A stretch of 64,000 nt of DNA from Actinomycetospora sp. NBRC 106375 (GTDB taxonomy: Bacteria; Actinomycetota; Actinomycetes; Mycobacteriales; Pseudonocardiaceae), in NCBI RefSeq assembly GCF_030269665.1, contig NZ_BSTS01000003.1:310001-374000 (forward strand), in the 5' to 3' direction. The notes beneath the pieces were generated by a model. That model did no database searches. It saw only the letters and a program-made list of their open reading frames with translations, and was not told the DNA's origin. A program made the position numbers and the translations under genes. Below are positions 10,337 to 19,201 of the stretch, piece by piece; the first letter of the stretch is position 1, and every line of letters begins with the position of its first letter.

Positions 10337-10699
10337 CTACCCGCGCCGCCTGCGCTTCTTCTCGCGGCGCTCCTCGCGGATCTCCTGCCACGTCTCGTGG
10401 GTGGCGTCGAGCACGCCCTTGGTGATGCCCTTCGCGCCGCCGTGCATCGTCTTCTCGGTCAGCTGGCCCGGCAGCTCGGTGAGCCCGGCGCCGCCCTTCT
10501 CGTGCAGGTCGAGGCGGTTGGTGGCCTCGGCGAAGCGCAGGTAGGTGTCGACGCTGGCGACCACGATCCGCGCGTCGATCGTGAGGATCTCGATACCGAC
10601 CAGCGAGACCTTCGCGAACACGTCGATGACCAGGCCCTTGTCGAGGATCAGGTCCAGGACCTCGGCGAGACCACCCTGCGGGGAGCGGCTGACGGTCAC
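10337..10699 (-). CDS. Orphan gas-vesicle structural protein homologue (GvpA/GvpJ family)
   Basis: Predicted 120 residues from GTG 10699. Residues 10-60 carry the family hallmark: [20 protein letters not shown], then [20 protein letters not shown] and DTYLRFAEA. This is the small amphipathic protein that builds the gas-vesicle wall (GvpA) or tip (GvpJ/M/S). A hydrophilic C-terminal extension of about 50 residues ends in a strongly basic [12 protein letters not shown] tail, longer than in a main GvpA. No gvpF, L, N, K, G or O gene is within the window. Its promoter looks independent and leaderless: TAGACT (10707-10712), a 7-nt spacer and GTG, with the first three bases of the -10 box also being the TAG stop of the upstream gene. 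Confidence 0.85.
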   Translation of the reverse strand: MTVSRSPQGGLAEVLDLILDKGLVIDVFAKVSLVGIEILTIDARIVVASVDTYLRFAEATNRLDLHEKGGAGLTELPGQLTEKTMHGGAKGITKGVLDATHETWQEIREERREKKRRRRG

Positions 10700-10709
10700 G
10701 GCGAGGAGT

Positions 10710-11363
10710 CTAGGAACGCCCCCCGGTGACGACCATCGGCCGGATGGCCGCCGCGAGCGGAACGGCCGCCACGGCGACGACCAGCGGGACGATCCCGGCC
10801 CAGCCGACGACCGCGAGGGGCACGACGCCGAGCGCGACGAGCCCGGTCAGGACGGCGGGGCCCGGGTGCGGCAGGCAGGCGGCGGTCAGCAGGGCGGCGC
10901 CGCCCACGACGGCGGCGACGGTGGGCACCGGCGCCGCGGCGGCGGCCATCAGCCACTGGCAGCACCCGAGCGCCCCCAGCAGGACCCGGTACCGGTGCGC
11001 CGCGACGGCGGTGACCAGCGCGCGCCCGCCGTCGGCGACGACGAGGGCGCCCGCGGCGACGAGCAGGGCCGCGGGCAGCCACGCCAGGACCCCGACGGTG
11101 CTCAGGCACAGCAGCCCGGGCCCGGCGAGGCCGAGTGCGACGGCCGCCCGCAGCCCGGGCGGGTCGTCGGGACGCCGCGCCCGGCCGGCGGCCAGCATCG
11201 CGAGGGCCGCGAGCGCGACCGTGAGCAGCCCGAGCGGGACGGGTGCCGCCTTGGCGCCGGTCCACGCCGGGACGGCGCGACCGAACGCCACCTGCACGAC
11301 GCCGGCGACGGCCAGCAGGAGCGCACCCGCGGTCCCCAGACGGGCCGCCCACGCCCGTCTCAC
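10710..11363 (-). CDS. Polytopic membrane protein translationally coupled to a Tat-type nitroreductase
   Basis: Predicted 217 residues, with GTG 11363 overlapping the TGA of the upstream gene as GTGA. Six to eight short hydrophobic Ala/Leu/Val-rich helices cover nearly the whole length, joined by short Arg- or Pro-containing loops. A Cys pair (GCCQW) lies near residue 134. No family recognised. The overlap argues for stoichiometric translation with the Tat-type nitroreductase-fold protein, so it may anchor or serve that protein at the membrane (inference). Confidence 0.7.
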   Translation of the reverse strand: MRRAWAARLGTAGALLLAVAGVVQVAFGRAVPAWTGAKAAPVPLGLLTVALAALAMLAAGRARRPDDPPGLRAAVALGLAGPGLLCLSTVGVLAWLPAALLVAAGALVVADGGRALVTAVAAHRYRVLLGALGCCQWLMAAAAAPVPTVAAVVGGAALLTAACLPHPGPAVLTGLVALGVVPLAVVGWAGIVPLVVAVAAVPLAAAIRPMVVTGGRS

Positions 11364-12538
11364 GCGACCACCGCCGCGACGGGCCGCCGCGGGGTCGGTC
11401 GGGCGGGTCGGACGGGCACGCCCACGCGGAAGACGAGCAGTGGACGTGTGCCGGCCGGCAGCAGGGCGGCGAGGCGCGGACCGAGGTCGGAGGCCGTACC
11501 CGTCGTCGCCTCCCGGTCGAGCCGCTCGGTGATCTGGTTCATCGGGTGCAGCGCGATCCCGAGGGACGTGGCGCGCAGGTGCACGCGCTGCAGCAGGCGC
11601 CCGGCCTCGAGGTGGGCCGCGCGGTCGTCGGTGTCCGCGGGCGTCGTGACCACCCCGTAGGCGGCGGCCGTCGCGACGTGCACGTCGCGGGTCCGGTCGA
11701 CCCAGAACCGGTCGCCCTCGGCGCGTGACGAGGGCGGCAGCAGCTTCGCGGCGCCGAGCTGGAGGGGACCGAAGCCCTGCCCGTCGAGCACGAGCCCGTC
11801 GCGGTGGCGCTCCTCGTCGTCGTGCGTCGCGCGGAACCACGCGAAGTTGTCGACCGACTGTTCCGTGTCCGCGACGAGCGCCTCGGCCGCGTCGACGAGC
11901 AGCCGGCCGAGCGCGGCCCGTGCCGCCGTGTCCACCACCCAGTGGACGGCCGGGTCGGCACCCGAGAGCGCCTCGAGGGTCGCCGGGGCCAGGGGCGTCG
12001 CCCGGAACGGGCCGCGGTCGGTGTGCCGGCGGTCGATGACGTCGTACAGGGGGTGCGTGACGGCCGGGCCCGGCGTGAGGGCCACCCGGGCGACCGGGTC
12101 GCCGCCGGGCAGCAGCGTCACCGTGGGGGACAGGCCGCGCGGTGGGCACGCGAGGACGAGGTTCTCCAGCGCGCACCCCAGCCCCACGTCGCGCTCGCGG
12201 GAGAACGGGTCGACCGATCCGGTGCCGCGGGTGGGGTCGGCGAGCACGTCGATCGCGTCGTCGGCGACCGCGAACCGCCACGGCTGGGTGTTGTGGGGGC
12301 TCGCGGCGAGGACGGCCGCGCCGACGGCGCCGAGCGGGCCGGGGACGGCGCGCCAGTCCCGCCACGGCGCGTGCGCGTCGCCGCCCCCGGGGTCGAGCAC
12401 GGCGGCGTCGTAGGCGCGGTAGCTCAGCAGGCCCGTCGCGGCCACGGCGGCGACCCCCGTCGCGGCGCCCAGGCCACGCAGCACGTGTCGCCGGCTCACG
12501 CCCGGCGGTGCCGGCGGCGCCGGTTCGGTCGTCACCAC
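11360..12538 (-). CDS. Tat-signal nitroreductase-fold protein (Acg-like)
   Basis: Predicted 392 residues. GTG 12538 (or the adjacent GTG 12535) is chosen for the gggagga ribosome site 5 nt upstream. The N-terminus carries a twin-arginine-like motif, SRRHVLRGLG, and a hydrophobic stretch ending near residue 43. The body contains SPHNTQPWRF (FMN/phosphate-contacting motif of nitroreductases) and a second half-domain with LLQRVHLRATSLGIALHPMN and LVFRVG near the end. This tandem arrangement resembles the Acg family (M. tuberculosis Rv2032), thought to sequester or use FMN. A Tat signal suggests an extracytoplasmic or membrane-anchored location. It is divergent from the LuxR/MalT-type regulator 144 nt away, a possible regulator (inference), and coupled to the membrane protein downstream. 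Confidence 0.78.
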   Translation of the reverse strand: MVTTEPAPPAPPGVSRRHVLRGLGAATGVAAVAATGLLSYRAYDAAVLDPGGGDAHAPWRDWRAVPGPLGAVGAAVLAASPHNTQPWRFAVADDAIDVLADPTRGTGSVDPFSRERDVGLGCALENLVLACPPRGLSPTVTLLPGGDPVARVALTPGPAVTHPLYDVIDRRHTDRGPFRATPLAPATLEALSGADPAVHWVVDTAARAALGRLLVDAAEALVADTEQSVDNFAWFRATHDDEERHRDGLVLDGQGFGPLQLGAAKLLPPSSRAEGDRFWVDRTRDVHVATAAAYGVVTTPADTDDRAAHLEAGRLLQRVHLRATSLGIALHPMNQITERLDREATTGTASDLGPRLAALLPAGTRPLLVFRVGVPVRPARPTPRRPVAAVVA

Positions 12539-12682
12539 GGCGGTCCTCCCGGGGCCGGGTCGGTCGGGTGGATCGAGCGTGCCGGGGGTACGGGCAGTGC
12601 CGCACCACCCCGCGACGAGGTGCACCCGGGGTGCCGTGGAGGTGGCAGACTCCTCGGCCGATCGCCGGCGCACGGAGCGGCC

Positions 12683-14920
12683 ATGACCACCGATGTCCCC
12701 TCGCGCAGCCCGCTGCTCACCGTGAAGCGGGTGATCCCGCCGGTCCGGGCGGGCGCCGTGCGCCGCGCACGGCTCGAGGAACGCCTCCGGGACGCCGACA
12801 CCCGGCTGACGCTCGTCGCCGCCCCGGCGGGCTGGGGCAAGACGAGCCTGCTCAGCGGGTGGGCGTCGGCACCGGGAGCGGACGTCGTCGTGGCGTGGGT
12901 GTCGCTGGACGAGGGCGACGACGAGCCGGCGCGGTTCTGGAGCTACGTCCTCACCGCGCTGGGGGAGGCCGCGGACGGTCTCGGCGCCGAGGCGCTGGAG
13001 GCGCTGCGGACGCCGGGAGCCGCGCCGGTCGACCACGCACTCCCGGTGCTCCTCAACGAGCTGGCCGCGACGACCCGACGCCACGTGCTGGTGCTCGACG
13101 ACTACCACCTGCTCGCCGACCGCCGGATCCACGAGGGCCTCGAGTACGTCGTCGGGTACCTGCCGCCGTCGCTGCGGATCGTCGTCGCCGCCCGCCGCGA
13201 CCCCCCACTGCCGCTCGCCCGGCTGCGGGCCGGGGGCGAGCTGACCGAGCTGCGGGCCGCGGAGCTGCGGTTCTCGGTCGCCGAGGCGGCGCACCTCGTC
13301 GCGGCTGTGTCCGGCACCGACGTCGACGAGGACGGGGTGCGGACGCTCTGGGAGCGCACCGAGGGCTGGGCGGCCGGCCTCCAGCTCAGCGGGCTGGGTC
13401 TGCGCGGGCGGGGCGGCGACGGCCGGCCCGCCCACCACCGGCACGCGCTCGACTACCTCGCCGCCGAGGTCCTGCCCGACCTGGCGCCGGCGCAGCGCGA
13501 CCTGCTCGTGGCCACGGCGCCCCTGGCCCGGCTGTCCGGCTCCCTCTGCGACGCCGTCCTCGACCGCACGGGATCCGCGGACGTCCTCGAGGAGCTGGAC
13601 CGGGCGGACCTGTTCGTCGTCGGACTCGACGAGCACCGCGAGTGGTACCGCTGTCACGGCCTGCTGCAGGACGCGCTGCGCCGCGAGGCGGGTGCCGGCG
13701 ACGGCGAGGTGCTCCGTCGCGCCGCGGCGTGGTTCGCCGATCGGGGACGGCTCGACGACGCCGCCGAGCACCGCATCCTCGGCGGCGACGCCGAGGGCGC
13801 GGCGGCGCTGATGACCGCCGAGTGGATGTGGTTCGTCGAGCGCGGCGTGGCGGCCTCCTACGAGCGGCTCGGCGCCCGCCTGCCCGTCGGGGTCGTGTCA
13901 CCGACGCTCGCGCTGTGCCTCGCGTACGCCGCCGCGATCGCGGGACGGCCCGACCGCGCGTGGCACTGGCTCGACGTGTGCGACGCCCGGATCACGCCCG
14001 CCGACGTCGTCGCGGGCTGGCGCGACGGGCGGGCCGCGGCCCTCATGTGCCGGGCGATGATCGCGACCTCGGACGCGGAGCCGGGGCGGGCGGTCGAGCT
14101 CGCCGAGGAGGCGGTCCGGCGCGAGACCGCCGGCGGGGAAACGGCCTCGCCCCCCGCCCTCGCCGCGCTGGGCAGCGCCTACGCCAGGGACGCCCGCTTC
14201 GCCGACGCCGTCCCGCTGCTGCGCGAGGCGTGGCGCACGCGGAACGCCGGCGCCTGGACCCGGGACCTGTCGCTGCAGCTCGGGGGCGTGCTCGGTCTCG
14301 CCCTCGGGGACACCGACCAGGACGAGGAGCTGGAGCGGCTCGTCCAGCAGGCGGGTCCCCTCGCGGACGCGGTGGAGCGCGCCTGGGGGCCCTCGACGCC
14401 CGTCGCGGCCTCGGTGCGGATCGTGGAGGGCCGCCACGCCTATCGCCGCGGCGAGATCGACGCCGCCCGCGCGGTGCTCGCCCGCGCGGTCACCGCGGCG
14501 GAGGCGGGCGCCCGGCCGAGCGTGCACGTCGCCGGGCTGGTGTTCCTCGCCGACGCCGAGCTGGCTGCCGGGCGCCGTGCCGCGGCGCGGCGGGCGCTGG
14601 CCGTCGCGCGCGACGTCGTCGACGAGGGGGAGCCGGTGCTGCCCCACGAGGTGGAGCGGCTCGTGCGCGCCGAGCAGCGGATCGGCCGGGAGGCGGCCCG
14701 GTCCGCGCACGACCGGGGTGCGCTGCCCGAGACGCTCACCGACCGCGAGCTCTCGATCCTGCGGGCGCTGACCGGCACCGCGACGCGTCGGGAGATCGCC
14801 GACGCGCTCTTCCTGTCGATCAACACCGTGAAGGCGTACACGCGCAGCCTCTACCGCAAGCTGGGCGTCGCGTCCCGTCCCGACGCGGTGGCCGTGGCAC
14901 GATCACTCGGGCTCATCTGA
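12683..14920 (+). CDS. Large ATP-dependent LuxR family regulator (MalT/LAL type)
   Basis: Predicted 745 residues from ATG 12683. Residues 40-65 hold a Walker A-type loop (APAGWGKTSL); VLVLDDYHLL near residue 135 is the Walker B segment. The middle (about 350-660) is an alpha-solenoid of TPR-like helical pairs, and the C-terminal 65 residues form a LuxR helix-turn-helix (LTDRELSILRAL to TVKAYTRSLYRKLGV). LAL regulators switch on transcription after binding an inducer and ATP. The inducer is unknown. The divergent nitroreductase/membrane-protein pair and the downstream glycosyltransferase (start 18 nt after the stop) are the obvious candidate targets. Confidence 0.9.
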   Translation: MTTDVPSRSPLLTVKRVIPPVRAGAVRRARLEERLRDADTRLTLVAAPAGWGKTSLLSGWASAPGADVVVAWVSLDEGDDEPARFWSYVLTALGEAADGLGAEALEALRTPGAAPVDHALPVLLNELAATTRRHVLVLDDYHLLADRRIHEGLEYVVGYLPPSLRIVVAARRDPPLPLARLRAGGELTELRAAELRFSVAEAAHLVAAVSGTDVDEDGVRTLWERTEGWAAGLQLSGLGLRGRGGDGRPAHHRHALDYLAAEVLPDLAPAQRDLLVATAPLARLSGSLCDAVLDRTGSADVLEELDRADLFVVGLDEHREWYRCHGLLQDALRREAGAGDGEVLRRAAAWFADRGRLDDAAEHRILGGDAEGAAALMTAEWMWFVERGVAASYERLGARLPVGVVSPTLALCLAYAAAIAGRPDRAWHWLDVCDARITPADVVAGWRDGRAAALMCRAMIATSDAEPGRAVELAEEAVRRETAGGETASPPALAALGSAYARDARFADAVPLLREAWRTRNAGAWTRDLSLQLGGVLGLALGDTDQDEELERLVQQAGPLADAVERAWGPSTPVAASVRIVEGRHAYRRGEIDAARAVLARAVTAAEAGARPSVHVAGLVFLADAELAAGRRAAARRALAVARDVVDEGEPVLPHEVERLVRAEQRIGREAARSAHDRGALPETLTDRELSILRALTGTATRREIADALFLSINTVKAYTRSLYRKLGVASRPDAVAVARSLGLI

Positions 14921-14937
14921 GGCGGTCCGGGGGCGGG

Positions 14938-16440
14938 GTGGACGAGGTCGAGACGCGACGCGCGCGGCTGCTCGCGGCGGCGCCGGCGCTGATCGGGCTC
15001 GCGGTGACCGTCCTCCTGCTCGCCGTGTCGGCGCGCTACGGCTTCCACCGCGACGAGTTCTACTACCTCGTCTCCGGACGCCACCCCGCGCTCGGCTACG
15101 TCGACAACCCCCCGCTGGTCCCGTGGCTCGCGGCGGCGCAGGCCGTGGTGTTCGGGGTGTCGCCGACGGCACTGCGGGTCGTGCCGGCGCTCGCCCTCGG
15201 CCTGTGCGTCGTGATCACGGGCCGGATGGCGCGGGAGCTCGGCGGCGACCGCGTCGCCGCGGCCGTCGCCGCCGGGTGCGCGGCCGGGGCCGCGTTCCCG
15301 ATCGCCACCGGCCACATGCTCTCCACCAGCACGCTCGACCTGCTCGTCTGGACGACCCTGTCGTGGCTGCTGGTGCGCGCCCTGCGCGACGGCGGCCGGG
15401 TGTGGCTCGCCGTCGGCGTCGTCGCCGGGGTCGGGCTGCTGACCAAGTCGCTCGTCGCGGCGTTCCTCGGCGTCGTGGCGCTCGGGGTGCTCGCCGTCGG
15501 CCCGCGCCGGGTGTTCCGCGACCCGTGGCTCGGCCTCGCGGCGCTGGTCGCCCTCGCCCTGTGGGCGCCGCACCTGGTATGGCAGGCCACGCACGGCTGG
15601 CCGCAGCTGGCTTTCGGGCAGCAGGTCGCGACGGTCGGCAACGGGGGCAGCGAGCCGCGCTGGACGTTCCCGCTCTTCCAGCTCATCGAGGTCAGCCCGT
15701 TCCTCGTGCCGATCTGGGTCGCGGGGCTGTGGCGGCTGGTGCGCGACCCGTCCGTCGTGTCCGCCCGGGCGTTCGCCGTCGCCTACGGGCTGCTGTTCGT
15801 CCTGCTGCTCGCCGCCGGCGGCAAGCACTACTACCTCGCCGGCCTGTACCCGGTGCTCCTCGCGGCCGGGTCCGTGCCCGTCGTCGCGTGGATGCGCGCC
15901 GCCCGCGGCCGTGCCCGCGTCGTCGGCACCGTCCTGACCGTCAACGCGGTGGTGATCGCGGTCCTCATGCTGCCCCTGGTCCCGGCGCGGTGGCTGCCCG
16001 GGAGCCCGCAGGTCGCGGTCTCGCCGATCCCGGCCGAGACCGTCGGGTGGCCGGAGTACCTCGACACCGTCGGCCGCGCCTACGCGCTCGTGCCGCCCGC
16101 GGAGCGCGCCCGCACCGTGCTGCTGGGCAGCAACTACGGCGAGGCGGGCGCGGTCGACGTCCTGCGCGGCCGGCCCGGCGTGCCCGACCTCCCGCCGGCC
16201 TACAGCGGCCAGAACAGCTACGCCGACTGGGGTCCGCCGCCGGAGTCCGCGACCACCGTGGTGGCCGTCGGCTACCCGGAGGCCGCCCTGCGGCGCTGGT
16301 TCACCGACCTGCGGCCGGTCGGGCGGATCGACAACGCGGTCGGGGTCGACAACGAGGAACGCGGCGCGCCGGTCTGGATCGCCACCGGCCGCCGGGACAC
16401 CTGGGCGGCGTTGTGGCCCGGGATCCGCCGGCTGGCCTGA
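14938..16440 (+). CDS. Membrane glycosyltransferase, ArnT/PMT type (GT39/GT83-like)
   Basis: Predicted 500 residues from GTG 14938, 18 nt after the LuxR stop. The first periplasmic loop contains FHRDEFYYLVSGRHPALGY followed by DNPPLVPWLA, the acidic-residue signature of polyprenyl-phosphate-sugar-dependent glycosyltransferases (ArnT, Pmt). Ten to twelve transmembrane helices are spread over residues 15-350. A soluble C-terminal domain follows with LLGSNYGEAGAVD and SGQNSYADWGPP. Family members transfer a sugar from a lipid carrier to a protein, lipid or wall glycan outside the membrane; donor and acceptor are unknown. Likely co-transcribed with the LuxR-type regulator. Confidence 0.85.
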   Translation: MDEVETRRARLLAAAPALIGLAVTVLLLAVSARYGFHRDEFYYLVSGRHPALGYVDNPPLVPWLAAAQAVVFGVSPTALRVVPALALGLCVVITGRMARELGGDRVAAAVAAGCAAGAAFPIATGHMLSTSTLDLLVWTTLSWLLVRALRDGGRVWLAVGVVAGVGLLTKSLVAAFLGVVALGVLAVGPRRVFRDPWLGLAALVALALWAPHLVWQATHGWPQLAFGQQVATVGNGGSEPRWTFPLFQLIEVSPFLVPIWVAGLWRLVRDPSVVSARAFAVAYGLLFVLLLAAGGKHYYLAGLYPVLLAAGSVPVVAWMRAARGRARVVGTVLTVNAVVIAVLMLPLVPARWLPGSPQVAVSPIPAETVGWPEYLDTVGRAYALVPPAERARTVLLGSNYGEAGAVDVLRGRPGVPDLPPAYSGQNSYADWGPPPESATTVVAVGYPEAALRRWFTDLRPVGRIDNAVGVDNEERGAPVWIATGRRDTWAALWPGIRRLA

Positions 16441-16446
16441 CCCGGC

Positions 16447-16737
16447 TCAGCAGCCCTCGTCCTCGTCGGCCCGCCGGGTCTCCTCCTCCTCCTCCTCGAG
16501 CGCCTCGTCGAGGAGGCGCTCGAGGCCCGCGATGCTCCGGTGCGGGCCCTTCCGGTCGAGCACGACGGGCTCGTCGGGCTCGCCCGCCTCGGCCAGTGCC
16601 TCCGTGATGTGATGAACTGTGTACAGACTGTGCACCGAGGCGCGGTCGGCGGCGACGTGCCGTGCGGGGGGAACCCACTCACGCGACCGCGGGTCCTCGT
16701 CCTCCGGAGTCTCCTCGTGTCTCTCATCCTCAGTCAT
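16447..16737 (-). CDS. Small very acidic protein of unknown function
   Basis: Predicted 96 residues from ATG 16737; GTG 16743 is possible. Both ends are strongly acidic (MTEDERHEE and a run of five Glu before TRRADEDEGC). The central part, SREWVPPARHVAADR and TVHHITEALAEAGEPDEPVV, looks like a short alpha/beta segment. No family recognised. It is convergent with the glycosyltransferase, 6 nt away. Its 5' end overlaps by 21 bp the 5' end of a candidate zinc-ribbon gene on the other strand, so at least one of the two starts may be wrong. Confidence 0.55.
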   Translation of the reverse strand: MTEDERHEETPEDEDPRSREWVPPARHVAADRASVHSLYTVHHITEALAEAGEPDEPVVLDRKGPHRSIAGLERLLDEALEEEEEETRRADEDEGC

Positions 16738-16893
16738 TGGCACTGCCCGTCGTGCGATGTCGCCGGCCGCGACCAGGACCCCGAGCCGTCCTGCTGGAAC
16801 TGCGGCGGGGTCCCGGTCGTGACCTCACGGCCCGGGGTGGACGGGGGCGCGCCGCCCACCCCGGCCGCGGGGGGTCCGCCGATCAGCTCGTGA
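16717..16893 (+). CDS. Candidate small zinc-ribbon protein
   Basis: A 58-residue frame from GTG 16717 with ggag at 16706-16709, 7 nt upstream. It holds two knuckles, CPSC and CWNC, separated by 15 residues, followed by VPVVTSRP and a Gly/Pro-rich tail. That is a plausible treble-clef or rubredoxin-like ribbon. It begins inside the 5' end of the acidic minus-strand gene and ends overlapping the last 11 nt of fmdA on the other strand. The motif is convincing but the packing is awkward. FmdB, another small zinc ribbon, lies in the adjacent operon, so a role with amide hydrolysis is conceivable but unproven. Confidence 0.45.
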   Translation: MSLILSHWHCPSCDVAGRDQDPEPSCWNCGGVPVVTSRPGVDGGAPPTPAAGGPPISS

Positions 16894-18133
16894 CCGCCGA
16901 CATGCCCCGGTCGGCCCGCGCGGGACCGGACGCCGACGGGCGGATGTCGAAGTCGAAGATGGCGGTCGGCAGGTAGAGCGAGCAGCAGGCGTTCGGGATG
17001 TCCACGACGCCGCTGACCCGCCCCTCGATCGGCGCCGAGCCGAGCAGCAGGTACGCCTGCTCGCCGGTGTAGCCGAACTTCTTGAGGTACTCGACCGCGT
17101 TGAGGCACGCCCGCCGGTAGGCCAGCGTCGCGTCGAGGTACTCGTTGGTGTCGTCCTCGTCGACCGAGATGCCGATGAACGTCAGGAACTCCGAGTAGCG
17201 CGGCTCCACGTTGCCCGGCATGAAGATCGGGTTCGTGGTGACGCCGTAGGCCTCCATGCCGCCCTTGATGAGGTCGACGCCGAAGTCGATGAACCCGCCC
17301 ATCTCGATCGCGCCGCAGAACGTGATCTCGCCGTCGCCCTGGCTGAAGTGCAGGTCGCCGCCCGAGAGCTTCGCGTCCTTGACGTGCACCGGGTAGTAGA
17401 CCCGGCTGCCGCGGGTGAAGTTCTTGATGTCGTGGTTCCCGCCGTTCTCGCGGGCAGGCACCGTGCGGGCGCCGTCCCGGGCGATGGCCTCGGCGACCGA
17501 GCCGGTGGCCTGGCCCGCGAGCGTGCTCTCGGGCAGCGGCGGGAGCGCGAGCGGGGGCACGCGGTCCGGGTCGCGCGCGATGAGCGCGCGCTCGCGGCGG
17601 TTCCACCGCTCGAGGAGCTCGGCCGACGGTGCCGTGCCGAACAGGCCGGGGTGCGTGATGCCGGTGTAGCGCACGCCGGGCAGGTGGCGCGAGGTCGCGA
17701 CCTGGCCGTGGAAGTCCCAGATCGCCTTGGCCGCGTCGGGGAACGTGTCGGTGAGGAACCCGCCGCCGTTCTCCTTCGCGAAGATGCCCGTGTAGCCCCA
17801 GCCCTGGCCGGGCGCGTCCCCGAACTCCTGCGGGGCCTGGCACGGGCCGAGGTCGAGGATGTCGACGACGAGCAGGTCGCCCGGCTCCGCGCCCTCCACC
17901 CCGATCGGCCCGGACAGCATGTGCGCGTGGCTGAGGTCGACGTCGCGGACGTCGTTGGCGGAGTCGTTGTTGCCGAGCTGCGAGTCGGTCCACTCCCGGC
18001 AGTCCACCCGGAACTCGCTCCCGGGCCGGACCATCGCGGCCAGCGGGATGTCCGGGTGCCACCGGTTGTGGCCGGGCACGGCCTGGTCGCGCATGGACTT
18101 GGACTGGTCCACCTCGAACACGGTCTCGGGCAC
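16883..18133 (-). CDS. fmdA: Formamidase/acetamidase (FmdA)
   Basis: Predicted 416 residues from GTG 18133. Sequence landmarks of the FmdA/AmdA family are present throughout: HNRWHPDIP near residue 22, the acidic DNDSANDVRDVDLSHAHMLSGP-type region (residues about 55-76), GPIGVEGAEPGDLLVV, then NGGNHDIKNF, DLHFSQGDGE and a C-terminal DIPNACCSLYLP. The enzyme hydrolyses formamide or short amides to ammonia and the acid in the cytoplasm. This family is distinct from nitrilase-type AmiE. It is the last gene of the fmdB-amiS-fmdA set, 65 nt after amiS. The length (about 410) is normal and no key region is missing. Confidence 0.92.
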   Translation of the reverse strand: MPETVFEVDQSKSMRDQAVPGHNRWHPDIPLAAMVRPGSEFRVDCREWTDSQLGNNDSANDVRDVDLSHAHMLSGPIGVEGAEPGDLLVVDILDLGPCQAPQEFGDAPGQGWGYTGIFAKENGGGFLTDTFPDAAKAIWDFHGQVATSRHLPGVRYTGITHPGLFGTAPSAELLERWNRRERALIARDPDRVPPLALPPLPESTLAGQATGSVAEAIARDGARTVPARENGGNHDIKNFTRGSRVYYPVHVKDAKLSGGDLHFSQGDGEITFCGAIEMGGFIDFGVDLIKGGMEAYGVTTNPIFMPGNVEPRYSEFLTFIGISVDEDDTNEYLDATLAYRRACLNAVEYLKKFGYTGEQAYLLLGSAPIEGRVSGVVDIPNACCSLYLPTAIFDFDIRPSASGPARADRGMSAVTS

Positions 18134-18198
18134 GGTCGGTCACCTTCTCCAGGAACGGGTCGGCGGTCGCCGACCGGGGACTGCGGACGAGGAAGCGA

Positions 18199-18864
18199 TC
18201 AGGTGCGGGTGTAGGCCTGGTCGGGCGGGGTCTCGACGGGGGCGGGGCCGCCCTCGCCCGCCGTCGCGGTCTGCCGGCGCGGCCCGCGGAGGGTGGGCAG
18301 GAGGACGAGGAACATCACGATGCCGATGGCAGCCAGCACCACGGCGGTGAGGCCCGTCGCCGGCCACTGGCCGGTGAGCAGCAGGAAGCCGGGGATCGCG
18401 GCGGTCACCCAGGCCTCGATGAGCGTGACCCAGCCGGTGTAGCGCGTCAGCGACTCCCGCTTGAGCCCGAGCACGAGCCAGAACAGCGTCCACAGCACGG
18501 CCCAGTAGAGCCAGATCACGCCGAGCCACGGGGCGCCCGCGAGCGTGAAGTTCGCCCACGAGTAGCCCAGCGCGGCGATGGCGACGAACAGCGAGAACCA
18601 CCCGACGCCGGTGGTGTCGAGGTCGGCGAGCAGGCCGATCCCGACGTAGAGATAGGTGAAACCGAAGAGGTACAGGCCCGACCCCGTGAGGATCGTCGCC
18701 GCGTCACCGTTCGCGGTGAAGATCACGTACGTCGGGGTGACCACCTGGAGCGTGCCGACGAACAGGTTCATGACCCCCGCGGCCTTGGGGTCGATGAAGC
18801 CGAGGAGCAGCAGTCCGTTCACGAACAGGACCGCGCCGACGTAGAACAGGCCGGTGGCAACCAC
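18199..18864 (-). CDS. amiS: AmiS/UreI family amide or urea channel
   Basis: Predicted 221 residues from GTG 18864, which has ggagga 6 nt upstream. Six transmembrane helices cover residues 3-200. Family motifs include FVNGLLLLGFIDPKAAGVMN, NLFVGTLQ and GYSWANFTLAGA. UreI-type proteins are hexameric channels for urea or short amides. Next to fmdA, an amide-uptake role is the natural reading. The C-terminal 30 residues are a hydrophilic tail not needed for the fold. It lies between fmdB (66 nt upstream) and fmdA (65 nt downstream). Confidence 0.92.
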   Translation of the reverse strand: MVATGLFYVGAVLFVNGLLLLGFIDPKAAGVMNLFVGTLQVVTPTYVIFTANGDAATILTGSGLYLFGFTYLYVGIGLLADLDTTGVGWFSLFVAIAALGYSWANFTLAGAPWLGVIWLYWAVLWTLFWLVLGLKRESLTRYTGWVTLIEAWVTAAIPGFLLLTGQWPATGLTAVVLAAIGIVMFLVLLPTLRGPRRQTATAGEGGPAPVETPPDQAYTRT

Positions 18865-18930
18865 TGGGGGTCCTCCCTGGGACGGGCACGGGCGACCGAC
18901 GGGGCGGCGCCGGGCCGCCTGCTCGCCCGA

Positions 18931-19167
18931 TCAGCGACGCGCGGAGCCCGAGGCGCGCGTGACCACCTCGGGGACGTCGCGGCTGGCTTCCTCCCGCGCG
19001 AGGGCCGACCGCAGCGCGGGGTTCATCTGCGCGAGCAGCGGAGCGGTCCACTGTCGCGGCGAGGACGCAGCGCAGCGTGGACACGCCACGCACTCCGGGG
19101 CCTCACCCATCGGACGGGTCTGGTCGAACGTGCCGCAAGCGGGGCAGCGGTAGGCGTACGTCGCCAT
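18931..19167 (-). CDS. fmdB: FmdB family zinc-ribbon regulatory protein
   Basis: Predicted 78 residues from ATG 19167, with a gaggagg ribosome site 5-6 nt upstream. The classical FmdB start MATYAYRCPACGTFD is followed by a second knuckle, CPRC, about 20 residues on, giving a CxxC...CxxC zinc ribbon. A variable hydrophilic tail completes it. FmdB was named as a putative regulator of formamidase expression in Methylophilus; its direct mechanism is unclear. As the first gene of fmdB-amiS-fmdA it likely shares their promoter. Confidence 0.9.
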   Translation of the reverse strand: MATYAYRCPACGTFDQTRPMGEAPECVACPRCAASSPRQWTAPLLAQMNPALRSALAREEASRDVPEVVTRASGSARR

Positions 19168-19201
19168 CGCGTCCTCCTCGACACTCGATCCCGCGCGAGT
19201 A

